A stretch of DNA of 64,000 nt from the NCBI GenBank assembly GCA_964470995.1, contig CAYYEP010000003.1, forward strand, positions 22,820-86,819. The letters run 5' to 3'. The position numbers were made by a program, and so were the translations under genes. The notes beneath the pieces were generated by a model. The model made no database searches, had not been told where the DNA came from, and worked only from the letters and a program-made list of their open reading frames with translations. Positions 34,539 through 43,631 of this stretch are shown one piece after another. How positions within the stretch are numbered: the first letter of the stretch is position 1; every line of letters starts with the position of its first letter. The stretch comes from UBA5738 sp964470995 (GTDB taxonomy: Bacteria > Patescibacteriota > Minisyncoccia > Minisyncoccales > UBA5738).

Positions 34539-35448
34539 GCTATCTATTGTCATAGTAAATTATAATGGCGGCAATATTATCAGAGAGTGTTTATCTTCGG
34601 TTTTTAGCAAGGTTAAAAATATCGATTTTGAAGTTATTGTTTCCGATAACGGATCGACAGATGGGAGTGTCGAAACGATAAAAAATGAATTCCCGGGGAT
34701 AATTATTGTTAAAAATGGTAATAATATCGGTTTTGCCGCCGCGAACAATGAGGCGGTAAAAAGCGCTCATGGGGAATATGTTTTATTACTGAATCCCGAC
34801 ACGCTCGTTTTGGATAAAAATATTTCCAAATTGGTTGAATTTATGGATAAAAATTCTCAAGCCGGCGCTTGTGGTCCGCAGATCTTGAATTCTGATATGA
34901 CTATGCAACGCCAGTGCAAGCGGGGCTGGCCTACATTTCGTAATTCTTTTTTTTATTATTCCGGCTTATGGAAATTTTTTCCCAATTCGCGGAAATGGAA
35001 AAAGATAACCGGCGGCTATTTTTGCCTGGAGAAACCTGACGACCAAATATGTGAAGTCGACCAGCTAAGCGGCGCGGCGCTGCTGGTGAGGCGCGATATT
35101 TGGAAAAAATTAGCCGGAATGGATGAAAAATACATCATGTATTGGGATGATACCGATCTGTGCTTTCGGATAAAATCTCTTGGATATAAGATTTTTTACG
35201 TGCCGCAGTCCAAGATTATGCATTACGGCGGAGTCGGTGGCGCGCAGTTGCATGCTTTGCGGAATATGTGGTATTTCCATAATGGAGCTTGTATTTTTTA
35301 TCACCGCTATCTTGCCAAAAAAACATTTTTTGTTTTTAATTGGATGTATTACGGCGGAGTCTGGGCGGCGTTTTGGGTAAAATTTTTGTCCAATGTATTT
35401 CGCAAGGAAAAAATTATCGGATCCAAAAAACCGCATAAAATTTGCTGA
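34531..35448 (+). CDS. Family 2 glycosyltransferase, rhamnosyltransferase-like
   Basis: 305 residues: LSIVIVNYNGGNIIRECLSS, VSDNGSTDGSVE, NNIGFAAANNEAVK, LLNPDT as DxD-like, then SGAALLVRRDIW and MYWDDTDLCFRIKSLGYKI. The pattern is that of the rhamnosyl- and N-acetylglucosaminyltransferase group (WbbL type), which fits the rhamnose pathway fusion upstream. It overlaps the preceding gene by 8 nt. Confidence 0.88.
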   Translation: MVKLSIVIVNYNGGNIIRECLSSVFSKVKNIDFEVIVSDNGSTDGSVETIKNEFPGIIIVKNGNNIGFAAANNEAVKSAHGEYVLLLNPDTLVLDKNISKLVEFMDKNSQAGACGPQILNSDMTMQRQCKRGWPTFRNSFFYYSGLWKFFPNSRKWKKITGGYFCLEKPDDQICEVDQLSGAALLVRRDIWKKLAGMDEKYIMYWDDTDLCFRIKSLGYKIFYVPQSKIMHYGGVGGAQLHALRNMWYFHNGACIFYHRYLAKKTFFVFNWMYYGGVWAAFWVKFLSNVFRKEKIIGSKKPHKIC

Positions 35449-35450
35449 TA

Positions 35451-36887
35451 ATGGTTTTTAATTCGGTATTTTTCATATTTTTATTTTTACCGCTTTTTTT
35501 GCTTGCATATTTTACCGCCAAAAAGGAATGGAGGAATTTTTTGATTGTTATGGCAAGCATGGTTTTCTATTTTTGGGATGGGAATAGGTCCGTTATGGTA
35601 TTGGCTCTGTGTATTATTGCGAACTATATATTTGGCTTGTCTATAGAAAAATACCGTTCCCAAAAAACAGCCCCCGGAGAAATTATTTCAAGAAATATTT
35701 TAATTGCGGCGATCATTTTCAATGTCGCGTTGCTGGCGTTTTTTAAATATTCTAATTTCATACTGGCGAGCTTATCTAACCTGTCATTTTTTCATTTTGG
35801 TGGGGCGGGCCATACCCCTCTGGGAATATCTTTTTTTATTTTCTCGCTCATATCGTATGTGGTTGACGTATACAGAAGAAAAGTTGCCGCACAGAAAAAT
35901 GTCATTGATTTTTCGATGTATGCGGCGCTTTTCCCGAAATTGATCATGGGTCCGATCGTGAGGTATGCGGATATTGCCGGAACGGTAAAGGATCGGGCAA
36001 TAACGTGCCGGAATTTTGCCCGCGGGATCGAAAGATTCATAATCGGCCTTTCCAAGAAGGTGCTTATTGCCGATAACGTAGGAATTATTGCCGACAATTT
36101 TTTTAATATGCGGCCGGATGAACTGTCGTTTGGGGTCGCCTGGCTGGGGATGATTTGCTATATGATTCAAATTTATTTTGATTTTTCCGGATATTCCGAT
36201 ATGGCAATTGGTCTTGGCAAGATGATGGGGTTTAATTTTTTAGAAAATTTTAATTATCCTTATATCTCGCGATCAATAAGGGAGTTTTGGCGCCGATGGC
36301 ATATCTCGTTGTCGTCTTGGTTTAGGGATTATCTATATATCCCGCTCGGCGGAAATCGGAAGGGGAGAATTAGAACTTATTTGAATCTCATGGCTGTTTT
36401 TCTGCTTTGCGGCTTATGGCACGGGGCAAGCTGGCTGTTTGTCATCTGGGGCGGTTGGCATGGGATTTTTCTCGTTTTGGAGCGGTCGCCCTTCGGTAAA
36501 TTTATGGATCGAAGAAACGCGGCATTTCAGCGTTTTTATATGCTCGTTGTTGTGATGATTGGCTGGGTATTTTTTCGGGCGGATTCTTTTTTCCAGGCGC
36601 TGAATATTTTTAAGAACATGTTCGGATTGAGCGGGCTTAGTATTGCGATCACGCCGGGGCTTATGAACGCTAAAGGACTGGCTTCTTTACTTTTAGGCAT
36701 TATTTTCTGCATCCCGATCGGCCAAGTATTAAAGGCGGCCGCCCAAAAAGTCAAAATAGCTGACCGGGCGGTTCTTGGCGGCGTTGCGCAAGAGTTTAAA
36801 ATGTGTCTGCTTCTATTGTTATTTGTTGTATGTTTGATTTTTTTATCCGGGGCCACTTATAGTCCGTTTATTTACTTCAATTTTTAG
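35451..36887 (+). CDS. MBOAT-family O-acyltransferase (AlgI/DltB-like)
   Basis: 478 residues, polytopic. Family signatures: PLGISFFIFSLISYVVDVYR, FPKLIMGPIVRY, FWRRWHISLSSWFRDYLYIPLGG, and the catalytic His324 in LWHGASW. MBOAT proteins of this group pass acyl (mainly acetyl) groups across the membrane to surface polysaccharides. ATG 35451 is used (an in-frame TTG lies at 35442), 2 nt after the glycosyltransferase stop. The AlgJ-like gene follows 8 nt later, completing a two-protein O-acetylation unit. Confidence 0.9.
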   Translation: MVFNSVFFIFLFLPLFLLAYFTAKKEWRNFLIVMASMVFYFWDGNRSVMVLALCIIANYIFGLSIEKYRSQKTAPGEIISRNILIAAIIFNVALLAFFKYSNFILASLSNLSFFHFGGAGHTPLGISFFIFSLISYVVDVYRRKVAAQKNVIDFSMYAALFPKLIMGPIVRYADIAGTVKDRAITCRNFARGIERFIIGLSKKVLIADNVGIIADNFFNMRPDELSFGVAWLGMICYMIQIYFDFSGYSDMAIGLGKMMGFNFLENFNYPYISRSIREFWRRWHISLSSWFRDYLYIPLGGNRKGRIRTYLNLMAVFLLCGLWHGASWLFVIWGGWHGIFLVLERSPFGKFMDRRNAAFQRFYMLVVVMIGWVFFRADSFFQALNIFKNMFGLSGLSIAITPGLMNAKGLASLLLGIIFCIPIGQVLKAAAQKVKIADRAVLGGVAQEFKMCLLLLLFVVCLIFLSGATYSPFIYFNF

Positions 36888-36895
36888 GAATTCAA

Positions 36896-37996
36896 ATGTC
36901 GAGTATAATCACTAAGATTAAAAATAATAACGCGCGCTTTATTTTTATTTTCGTCGCCATATTATTTTTGCCTTTACTTCAAATGATTTTTGGCTGGCTT
37001 GAGGAATTAAACTTGAGCGAAGGCAGAAGGCTGGCGGAAATGCCCAGTTTTGCCAGCTTAAATGATGTAAGGCATTGGGATGATTATTTAAGGGCGTACG
37101 AATTGTTTTTTAATGACCATTATGGTTTTAGGTCGTATATGGTCAAACTCAATTCCGAAATTAATTTGAAGGTTTTTAACGTAAGCCCAAGGAATGATGT
37201 GATTATTGGAAAAGAAGGCTGGCTTTTTTATGATTCGCCTACGGATGGAGCAAGCTTAAAAGATTTCTACGGGAAAGCCAATTTTGACCACAATCAATTG
37301 GCGTTAATAAGAAATAACCTATTAATATTAGAGAATGAATTTGCGAAAAGAAATATAAATTTTATTATTGTGATGGCGCCAAATAAGCATACTATTTATT
37401 CTGAATTTTTGCCGGATTATATCAGCGGAAATAGAGGATTAACGACAGCCGCGGATCAAATTGGCAAAATAGCGGATGAAACCGCCATAAATTACATAGA
37501 CTTGCGGTCGTCGTTATTGCGAGCTAAAAATAACTATTCGTATCCGTTATATTATTTGACCGACACTCATTGGAATAATTTAGGAGCCTGGGTCGCCTTC
37601 AATGAAATAAGGCCTCATCTTGTTTCCGGCAAAGGTAACGATTATGCGTGCGAATGTATGGATACGGTTATTGGCGTGGCCGAGAATAAAGGATTTGGCG
37701 ATTTGGCAATATATATCAATAATCAGGGAAAAATGAAAGATTATGAGATGAGCTACGCGATTCCCGGTAGCGGCTGCTCAAATGGCATAGAAGCCAATAA
37801 AAATTATCGCAAGCTCGCAATTATTGGCGATTCCTTCGCGGAAAAATTAGTTTATTATTTATCGCAATCATTCGGGGAAGTTATCTCTGTGAAGGATGCT
37901 AAAATTGATTTTGAAGTTATCGATAAAGAAAAACCAGATATCGTGATCTATGAATTCGTCGAAAGGTATTATCACAATTTATTGATAAACCCGTAA
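36896..37996 (+). CDS. AlgJ/AlgX-like SGNH acetyltransferase
   Basis: 366 residues with one N-terminal membrane helix (13-33). The SGNH-like triad of this family is visible: Asp223 and His225 in TDTHWN and Ser313 in IGDSFAEK. GWLFYDSPTDG near residue 105 is another family feature. Together with the MBOAT protein it O-acetylates the extracytoplasmic glycan. AGGA at 36885-36888 serves as Shine-Dalgarno sequence. Confidence 0.85.
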   Translation: MSSIITKIKNNNARFIFIFVAILFLPLLQMIFGWLEELNLSEGRRLAEMPSFASLNDVRHWDDYLRAYELFFNDHYGFRSYMVKLNSEINLKVFNVSPRNDVIIGKEGWLFYDSPTDGASLKDFYGKANFDHNQLALIRNNLLILENEFAKRNINFIIVMAPNKHTIYSEFLPDYISGNRGLTTAADQIGKIADETAINYIDLRSSLLRAKNNYSYPLYYLTDTHWNNLGAWVAFNEIRPHLVSGKGNDYACECMDTVIGVAENKGFGDLAIYINNQGKMKDYEMSYAIPGSGCSNGIEANKNYRKLAIIGDSFAEKLVYYLSQSFGEVISVKDAKIDFEVIDKEKPDIVIYEFVERYYHNLLINP

Positions 37997-38088
37997 AACC
38001 CCCAAGCAGGCGGTTATATTTGTAAACTGGCGCCTTGATTCCGGCGATAATCCGAGCTTTGCGAGACCCAGCTTCATGGGGCAGGTCG

Positions 38089-38116
38089 TTGAAGGTGGGG
38101 GAATCTATGCTATTAT
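38089..38116 (+). promoter_or_regulatory. Promoter of the initiating phosphosugar transferase gene
   Basis: TTGAAG at 38089-38094, 16-nt spacer ending in TGC (extended -10), TATTAT at 38111-38116. The predicted start lies about 16 nt before ATG 38139 and rules out the upstream in-frame ATG 38076. It marks a second transcription unit within the polysaccharide locus. Confidence 0.55.
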
Positions 38117-38138
38117 CGGTTTAACTCGAACATCAAAA

Positions 38139-39485
38139 ATGAGCCAAAGCGGAATTGTCAAACTGATTTTAGCGGTTGTTGATATAGCCTTAATGTATCT
38201 GGCGCTGTTTTTGGTATTGGCTTTCCGCTATCATGATTTTTCGGTTTTCCCCGGGCCGCAAAGCGGAGAATTTTTTTTCCATTTCGCGTTTATTCATTTA
38301 TTCTGGCTGGTGTTGCTTTACGCGTTCGATCTTTATGATGTTTTTCTAGTTAAAAAATTCCTGTTTTTTTTAAAAAACCTGTTTCTATTTTCGATCTTTG
38401 CGTTCGCGGCCGGAGCGGTGTATTTTTATCTTAATCTTCATTCGTTAATCTCGCCCAAAACGATCCTGCTCTTCGATGTGCTGCTGTTTTCGTTTTTCGC
38501 GATGTTGCGCGGGTTTATTGCCGCCAAAGTTGCCGGATCAGAGCATTTTGGCAAGAATGTAGCGGTAGTTGGGTGGTGTTCCCAAATGGAAGAGATTGCG
38601 TGCGGCCATTTTGAAAGGTTTAATTATCGGATAGCGGCGGTTTTCCGTCCCAGCGCGCTGGAAGGATTCAATAATTTAGATATTTTTACCCGGCAAGATG
38701 ATTTTATCGCCGCCCTGAAAGAAAAACGGGTAAGCTTGGTTGTCTTTGCCATTCCCGCGGGTACGCGCCGGGCGCTAGCAGACTTGGTATCAAGGATCGA
38801 TATCGGCATTAAGGTTACAACCATCGAAAGCGTTTATGAGGAAATGGCTGGCAAAATATCTCTGGAATTGATCGATAACATCTGGATGTCGGATATCGTT
38901 CGGCGTACATCGCGCCAAGGCTATGTTAACAGCAAAAGAATCTTTGACGCGGTATTTGCGGCTCTCGGTTTGGCGGCAACGGCAGTTATCTTTCCGATTG
39001 TGGCTCTGGCGGTAAAATTGGATTCAAAAGGGCCAATATTCTACATCCAAAAAAGGAAAGGGAAGATGGGTAAGGTTTTCAATCTCTACAAGTTTCGCAC
39101 GATGACTGCCACCGATGACCAATATTCGGTTTTTCGCGCCGAAGCCGTTAACCAAGTGACGCGCGTGGGCCGGATCATCAAAAAAATTCACGTTGACGAA
39201 TTCCCGCAATTTTTTAATATCTTAAGGGGAGATATCAGCTTTGTCGGGCCGCGGCCGGAATGGGAAAAGCTTGCCGCGGATTACGAAAAGGAAATTCCTT
39301 TTTACAAATACCGCTATCTGGTGCGCCCGGGTTTTACCGGCTGGGCACAGATTAATTACAAAGCATCGGCTACCGCCAAAGAAGCCCGGGAAAAGTTCGA
39401 ATATGACCTTTATTACATCAAAAACCGTTCGTTCTTGCTGGATATGTCCATCATTACCAAAACCATCCAGCTTTTCTTTCGCTAA
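38139..39485 (+). CDS. Undecaprenyl-phosphate phosphosugar transferase (polyprenyl glycosylphosphotransferase)
   Basis: 448 residues. Four or five N-terminal helices and a CoA-binding-like soluble part (to about 260) precede the catalytic domain: KRIFDAVFAALGLAATAVIF (re-entrant helix), DSKGPIFYIQKRKGKMGKVFNLYKFRTM, HVDEFPQFFNILRGDISFVGPRPE and RPGFTGWAQINYK. This is the WbaP/WcaJ class of enzymes that starts repeat-unit assembly by moving a sugar-1-phosphate from its UDP donor to undecaprenyl phosphate. It fixes the locus as a Wzx/Wzy-type pathway. Confidence 0.93.
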   Translation: MSQSGIVKLILAVVDIALMYLALFLVLAFRYHDFSVFPGPQSGEFFFHFAFIHLFWLVLLYAFDLYDVFLVKKFLFFLKNLFLFSIFAFAAGAVYFYLNLHSLISPKTILLFDVLLFSFFAMLRGFIAAKVAGSEHFGKNVAVVGWCSQMEEIACGHFERFNYRIAAVFRPSALEGFNNLDIFTRQDDFIAALKEKRVSLVVFAIPAGTRRALADLVSRIDIGIKVTTIESVYEEMAGKISLELIDNIWMSDIVRRTSRQGYVNSKRIFDAVFAALGLAATAVIFPIVALAVKLDSKGPIFYIQKRKGKMGKVFNLYKFRTMTATDDQYSVFRAEAVNQVTRVGRIIKKIHVDEFPQFFNILRGDISFVGPRPEWEKLAADYEKEIPFYKYRYLVRPGFTGWAQINYKASATAKEAREKFEYDLYYIKNRSFLLDMSIITKTIQLFFR

Positions 39486-39526
39486 ATTAAGAATATTTTT
39501 AACCGACAATAAGCTAAAATAAAACT

Positions 39527-40279
39527 ATGGAAAACAAAAAAAATTCGCTAAATAAAGATTACGATGAGATTGACTTGCGCGACGTGGCTGATGTGTTAGT
39601 CAAACGAAAAAAGATTATTATATTTTGCACCCTCGCGGCATTGGGTGTCGCGCTGGCCGCAAGCTTAATGATGCCCAAAATATATCGTGTTCAAACGGCC
39701 CTGGAAATAGGGACGGTCGATGGGGGTGTTTTGGTGGAAAGTATTGTTCAGATAAAAGACCGGGTTGATCGGGGATACTACTCGGAATTTCTTAAAAAAG
39801 AAGATACCGCGATATATCCGATAAAAACCGCCAATACCGCTGGCAGCGATATTATTACGCTCGCCGTTGAATCGCCCGACCGGGAGAGCGCGTTAAGTTT
39901 TCTTGAAAATATCGGCCAAATGATTATTGCGGAGCATAATAAATTAACTACGGCGCGCCGTCAATTTATTGACAGCCAAATTGCCGCCGCCGAATTCAAC
40001 AGCAAAGACATTTCCGCAAGTATTAAAGCTCCCAGCCAGGAATGTTCCGCGGAAAAATATCTGGCGATTAATAATTTGGAGTCACATATTCTTAATCTTA
40101 AATTTGTTAGAACCCAAATCACCGATACCGCGATAGCGGGCGCGTCGGCGGCGCCGGAGACTCCGGTAAAACCCAATATTAAATTAAATGCGGTTATGGC
40201 CGCAATCTTGGGGCTGTTCTTCGGGGTTTTTGCTGTTTTATTTGGCAATTGGTGGCGGGAAAGCGGGATGACAAAATAG
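39527..40279 (+). CDS. Wzz-type chain-length determinant protein
   Basis: 250 residues: a cytosolic start (EIDLRDVADVLVKRKKII), helix 1 (about 30-48), extracytoplasmic domain beginning PKIYRVQTALEIG, and helix 2 near the C-terminus (about 222-240) just after PETPVKPNIKLN, the usual Pro-rich stretch before the second helix. Wzz proteins set the glycan length with Wzy. No tyrosine-kinase domain is attached. Starts 41 nt after the transferase gene. Confidence 0.85.
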   Translation: MENKKNSLNKDYDEIDLRDVADVLVKRKKIIIFCTLAALGVALAASLMMPKIYRVQTALEIGTVDGGVLVESIVQIKDRVDRGYYSEFLKKEDTAIYPIKTANTAGSDIITLAVESPDRESALSFLENIGQMIIAEHNKLTTARRQFIDSQIAAAEFNSKDISASIKAPSQECSAEKYLAINNLESHILNLKFVRTQITDTAIAGASAAPETPVKPNIKLNAVMAAILGLFFGVFAVLFGNWWRESGMTK

Positions 40280-40310
40280 GAAAGCATAAAATAGGTTGGG
40301 CAAGATGCAG

Positions 40311-40360
40311 TTTGTGCAAGGTCGCACCTTGCAAGCTTGCAAGGTGCGACCTTGCACAAA
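40311..40360 (+). repeat. REP palindrome copy 3, upstream of the second polymerase/ligase gene
   Basis: A perfect 50-nt palindrome whose left half starts TTTGTGCAAGGTCGCACCTT and whose centre is AAGCTT. Compared with copies 2 and 4 the outer arm is TTTGTG/CACAAA instead of TTCTG/CAGAA, changed on both sides so that pairing is kept. It lies between the Wzz gene and ATG 40378 (17 nt away). Confidence 0.95.
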
Positions 40361-40377
40361 AGCTAAATAGCATAGTT

Positions 40378-42351
40378 ATGGAGAATAAGGGGATAATAAA
40401 TTTTATAAAACTCGGGATATTTGCCGCGCTATTGACGCCGTTGATCAAGCACGCGGAGTTTTATTTTCCTTATGTGGGTCCCAAAAGCATTTATTTTATG
40501 GCCTTGGCCGAATTGGTGTTCTTCGCCTGGGTCATTTTGGCCTGGCGCTGGAAGCAATACCGGCCCGATCTAAAAAACCCGCTTGTTATCGCCATTCTTG
40601 CCTCTTTGGCGGTATCGTTTGCCAGCGCGGCCGCCGGCGCCAATTTTTTGGTAAGTTTTTGGTCGAAGTTCGAGCGCATGGGCGGTATATTGATGTTTTT
40701 TCACCTCGTTGCGTTTACGCTCGCAGCCGCTTCAGTGATGGAAAGGACCGATTGGCGCCGCTTTTTTTACGCCACCGTCGCCATCGCTTCATATGTTGCT
40801 CTGGCGGCATTCTTCGATAAAAGCAACGGCGCTAATGAAGGGGGATTGATCGGCAATAATTCTTTCTGGGGTACTTATATTTTGTTTAATATTTTCTTCG
40901 CGCTTTACCTTTTTGTTTCCGCCCCTCGCCATGATTATAAAACAAAAGGCTTTGCCGCCGCCGCTTTTATGGCAATGGCGGCAAGCCTGATGCTGGTGGG
41001 AACTCGGTATTTGGCGTATATGGCCGGATCGGGAGAAGCACCGGCCGCAAGCCTTTTGGCCGATATTTTTGGCACCGGCGCCCGGGCCGCCAAATTATCG
41101 CTGGTAGGGGGTATGCTATTGTTCTCCCTGCTTTGGTTTTCTTTCTCGAAGAGCCGCGCGGTTAAGCTTGCCAGCCGTCTTTTATTGGTCGCCGCTACTT
41201 CCTGCGGTGTGGTGCTGGTTGCGATGGCGCTTCAGCCCGGTAGTCAAGTTTATCGGTTTGCGGTCGAAAAGTTCAACCAATCTACGGTTCAGGGCCGCCT
41301 CGTCGTTTGGGAAATCGGTTGGAAGGGCTTTGTGGAACGCCCCCTGCTTGGTTGGGGCCCGGAAAACTTCAATCTGGTGTTCGCGCGCTATTTTAATCCC
41401 TGTATCGGATCGCCGGAATGCACCGGCGAAATTTGGTTTGATCGCGCGCACAATGTTGTCGTCGATACTCTGGTTGAGACCGGTGCCATCGGTTTAGCTG
41501 CTTATTTGGCGATCTTTGCGGCCGCGCTCTGGCTTTTATGGCAGCCGGTTTTCAAAAATGGGCAGGGTCTGGCCGAAGCTTCGGTAATTACGGCGTTGTT
41601 TGCGGCTTACTTTGTTCAAAACCTGACAGTTTTTGATATGGTGGTCAGTTATTTAATGTTTTTTATCTGTTTGGCGTTCATTATTTCGCGCGGCGCCGAA
41701 AAGCCGGCCGCTAAATACGCAGCTCCCTTGCCGGTAGTGTCCAAAATGGCGATTGCCGCCGCCGGTATGTTATGTTTTTATTTTTTTGTGGTTGGGCCGT
41801 TCCGAACCGATTATGGCGCGGTGGCCGCGGCTAAAGCCGTTTATGGTAGCGATCAGCGCATCGAGCTTAGCCGGAAAGCGTTAGCCGCGTCTCCTGTAGG
41901 CCGCGACCAGATAAGGAATTTCTTTGCCAAACAGTGGATTGTGGCAATGCAAAATGAAAAAGTTTTAAAAATCTTAACCGTCGGCGCCGCCGCGAAAAAT
42001 TTTACTTACCTTGCTCAAGAACTGGAAAAAAGCCGCGCCGAATCGCCACTGAATCTGCAGGTACGCCTGCGTCTGGCCGAGCTTTATAACTCATGGGGCT
42101 TGATCGACCAAAAAAAACTTATTCTCGCCGAAGAGGTTTTAAGCGAAGCCCATGATTTATCACCCCAAAACCAGCAATATTATCTTGAGCTGGCGCAAAC
42201 ACGAATAGAACAGGCTCGCCTGGAAGACGCCCATTCCCTGATAAAACAGGCAAAAGATATTTACTCCGCAAACCCGAACGTAAATGCTTCCTTGGAAAAA
42301 ATCGAAAAGATTATAGACACTGCGTCTGCCGCCAAAACTCCAAAACAATGA
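40378..42351 (+). CDS. O-antigen ligase/polymerase-family protein with C-terminal TPR
   Basis: 657 residues from ATG 40378; the open frame runs upstream through the palindrome but that part is repeat DNA. Ten to twelve helices with the Wzy_C/O-antigen-ligase loop STVQGRLVVWEIGWKGFVERPLLGWGPENF and the DRAHNVVVDTLVETG motif fill residues 1-500. The end (about 540-650) is a TPR-like array (LNLQVRLRLAELYNSWG, PQNQQYYLELAQTRIEQARLEDAHSLI). Such ligases move finished glycan onto proteins or lipids (PglL/WaaL) or polymerise it. With a Wzy-like protein already in the locus, this one is a fair candidate for the ligase. Confidence 0.8.
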   Translation: MENKGIINFIKLGIFAALLTPLIKHAEFYFPYVGPKSIYFMALAELVFFAWVILAWRWKQYRPDLKNPLVIAILASLAVSFASAAAGANFLVSFWSKFERMGGILMFFHLVAFTLAAASVMERTDWRRFFYATVAIASYVALAAFFDKSNGANEGGLIGNNSFWGTYILFNIFFALYLFVSAPRHDYKTKGFAAAAFMAMAASLMLVGTRYLAYMAGSGEAPAASLLADIFGTGARAAKLSLVGGMLLFSLLWFSFSKSRAVKLASRLLLVAATSCGVVLVAMALQPGSQVYRFAVEKFNQSTVQGRLVVWEIGWKGFVERPLLGWGPENFNLVFARYFNPCIGSPECTGEIWFDRAHNVVVDTLVETGAIGLAAYLAIFAAALWLLWQPVFKNGQGLAEASVITALFAAYFVQNLTVFDMVVSYLMFFICLAFIISRGAEKPAAKYAAPLPVVSKMAIAAAGMLCFYFFVVGPFRTDYGAVAAAKAVYGSDQRIELSRKALAASPVGRDQIRNFFAKQWIVAMQNEKVLKILTVGAAAKNFTYLAQELEKSRAESPLNLQVRLRLAELYNSWGLIDQKKLILAEEVLSEAHDLSPQNQQYYLELAQTRIEQARLEDAHSLIKQAKDIYSANPNVNASLEKIEKIIDTASAAKTPKQ

Positions 42352-42472
42352 TCGCATTTGAGTTTTCCAAGGCTTTGTCCTGAAATCTTGCAGAGTGAGG
42401 CCATGCGCGGCTTCGCGCAAACGCATTTCATTTCCGCGTTAAAAATGTAGAATTAAGAATTACGATCATATT

Positions 42473-43360
42473 ATGGAATCAACTTCTATAAAAACAAACG
42501 AAATATTGGCTAATCATTGCACTTACCGCATTGGCGGCCCGGCAAAGTGTTATTTTAGCGCGGCTGGCGAAGACGAGGTTGCCGCCAGTTTGGAAGTTGC
42601 CCGCGAAAACAACCTGCCCTTTTTTATTCTTGGGGGAGGTAGCAATGTTTTGTTTTCCGATGAAGGATTCCCGGGAATGGTGGTAAAAATGGATAATAAT
42701 TCCATCGATGCCCGCGACAATGGGGAAAAAACTACTGTTATTGTCGGCGCCGGCACTCCGTTGGCCGCGCTGGTAAAATTCACCCGTGATAATTCTCTTA
42801 CCGGAATGGAATGGGCCGCCGGGATTCCGGGGACCGTGGGCGGTGCCATCCGCGGCAACGCCGGCGCTTTTCATCATGAAGTGGGGGAAAGTGTTTTAAA
42901 GGTGCGCGTTCTGCAGGTTGTTGCCGCCGGAATCGAAACCAGACTGTTTCAAAAAAACGATTGTGCGTTCGCATATCGCAACAGCGCGTTCAAGTGCAAC
43001 AAAAATCTGGTGATTGTTTCGGCCGCACTGTCGTTTGACAAGGGGGATCCGCGAAAGATCGAATCCGAAATTCAAGAGTATCTTGCCAAAAAAAATACCA
43101 CCCAGCCGCTGGACCATCCATCGGCCGGTTCAGTGTTCGCCAACCCCGAAGGTTTTTTCGCGGGTAAGATTATTGAGGAATGCGGCTTCAAAGGTAGGGT
43201 TGTCGGCGGCGCCAAGGTTTCAGAAAAACACGCCAATTTTATCGTCAATCTGGGCGGTGCGACTGCCGCCGATGTTAAAAAGATTATTTCTTTGATTAAA
43301 AAATCCGCCCAGGAAAAATTCGGCGTTAACCTGGAAGAAGAAATCGAGATCGTGCGATAA
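42473..43360 (+). CDS. murB: UDP-N-acetylenolpyruvoylglucosamine reductase MurB
   Basis: 295 residues. FAD-binding start NHCTYRIGGPAKCYF and ILGGGSNVLFSDEGFPG, the GIPGTVGGAIRGNAGAF loop, the YRNSAFK tyrosine-arginine motif, catalytic Ser in AGSVFANP, and the final Glu in NLEEEIEIV. It reduces UDP-GlcNAc-enolpyruvate to UDP-MurNAc, a committed step in peptidoglycan synthesis in the cytosol. The length and YRNS motif fit the short (type IIa-like) MurB class. Confidence 0.95.
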   Translation: MESTSIKTNEILANHCTYRIGGPAKCYFSAAGEDEVAASLEVARENNLPFFILGGGSNVLFSDEGFPGMVVKMDNNSIDARDNGEKTTVIVGAGTPLAALVKFTRDNSLTGMEWAAGIPGTVGGAIRGNAGAFHHEVGESVLKVRVLQVVAAGIETRLFQKNDCAFAYRNSAFKCNKNLVIVSAALSFDKGDPRKIESEIQEYLAKKNTTQPLDHPSAGSVFANPEGFFAGKIIEECGFKGRVVGGAKVSEKHANFIVNLGGATAADVKKIISLIKKSAQEKFGVNLEEEIEIVR

Positions 43361-43383
43361 GTGCAATAAATCGGAAAAAAAGG

Positions 43384-43404
43384 AACCGCTGTTGCGGTTT
43401 TTTG
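43384..43404 (+). terminator. Rho-independent terminator of murB
   Basis: AACCGC-TGTT-GCGGTT stem-loop followed by a T run, 24 nt after the murB stop codon. Confidence 0.85.
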
Positions 43405-43426
43405 GTTATTAAAGCCGAAATTTTAC

Positions 43427-43464
43427 TTAAGTATATACTTAGTATATACTAAGTATATACTTAA
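43427..43464 (+). promoter_or_regulatory. Triple GTATATAC palindromic array (candidate operator)
   Basis: A perfect 38-nt palindrome made of three GTATATAC units at 43431, 43442 and 43453, exactly 11 nt apart and separated by TTA and TAA. The 11-bp pitch puts the sites on one face of the helix, as for cooperative binding of a dimeric protein. A TTGACA at 43509-43514 with A/T-rich sequence behind it could be the promoter being controlled; the -10 is unclear. Downstream lie the micro-genes for basic peptides. Confidence 0.55.
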
Positions 43465-43541
43465 CTTAAAAAAATATTTCCCAGTTATTTTTTTTTAGTT
43501 TTCCACACTTGACAAACTTGTATGAAGTGAAAAAATAATAT

Positions 43542-43631
43542 TAGGATACTGTAAAATTTTTTTAAAAAATTTTTCAAGTATCCAACGGTCGAAAATTTTT
43601 TTAAAAAAATAACGGACCGCAAAATGGTCCG
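43542..43631 (+). promoter_or_regulatory. A-tract-rich leader with hairpins before the first basic micro-gene
   Basis: GGATAC and GTATCC bracket an AAAATTTTTTTAAAAAATTTTT core (about 43544-43592). A second A/T block of similar sequence follows, and CGGACC/GGTCCG (43613-43631) forms a hairpin ending 9 nt before ATG 43641. The composition suggests bent DNA and a structured 5' leader. Confidence 0.4.

Noticed and set aside
38076..38139. Upstream ATG 38076 as the start of the phosphosugar transferase.
   Set aside because: A promoter with extended -10 lies at 38089-38116, inside that extension, and the family homology starts at ATG 38139.
40249..40378. Upstream start of the ligase-type gene reading through the palindrome.
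   Set aside because: The extension overlaps wzz and translates repeat DNA (Cys/Arg-rich peptide); the palindrome has no stops in any frame, so the open frame is not evidence.
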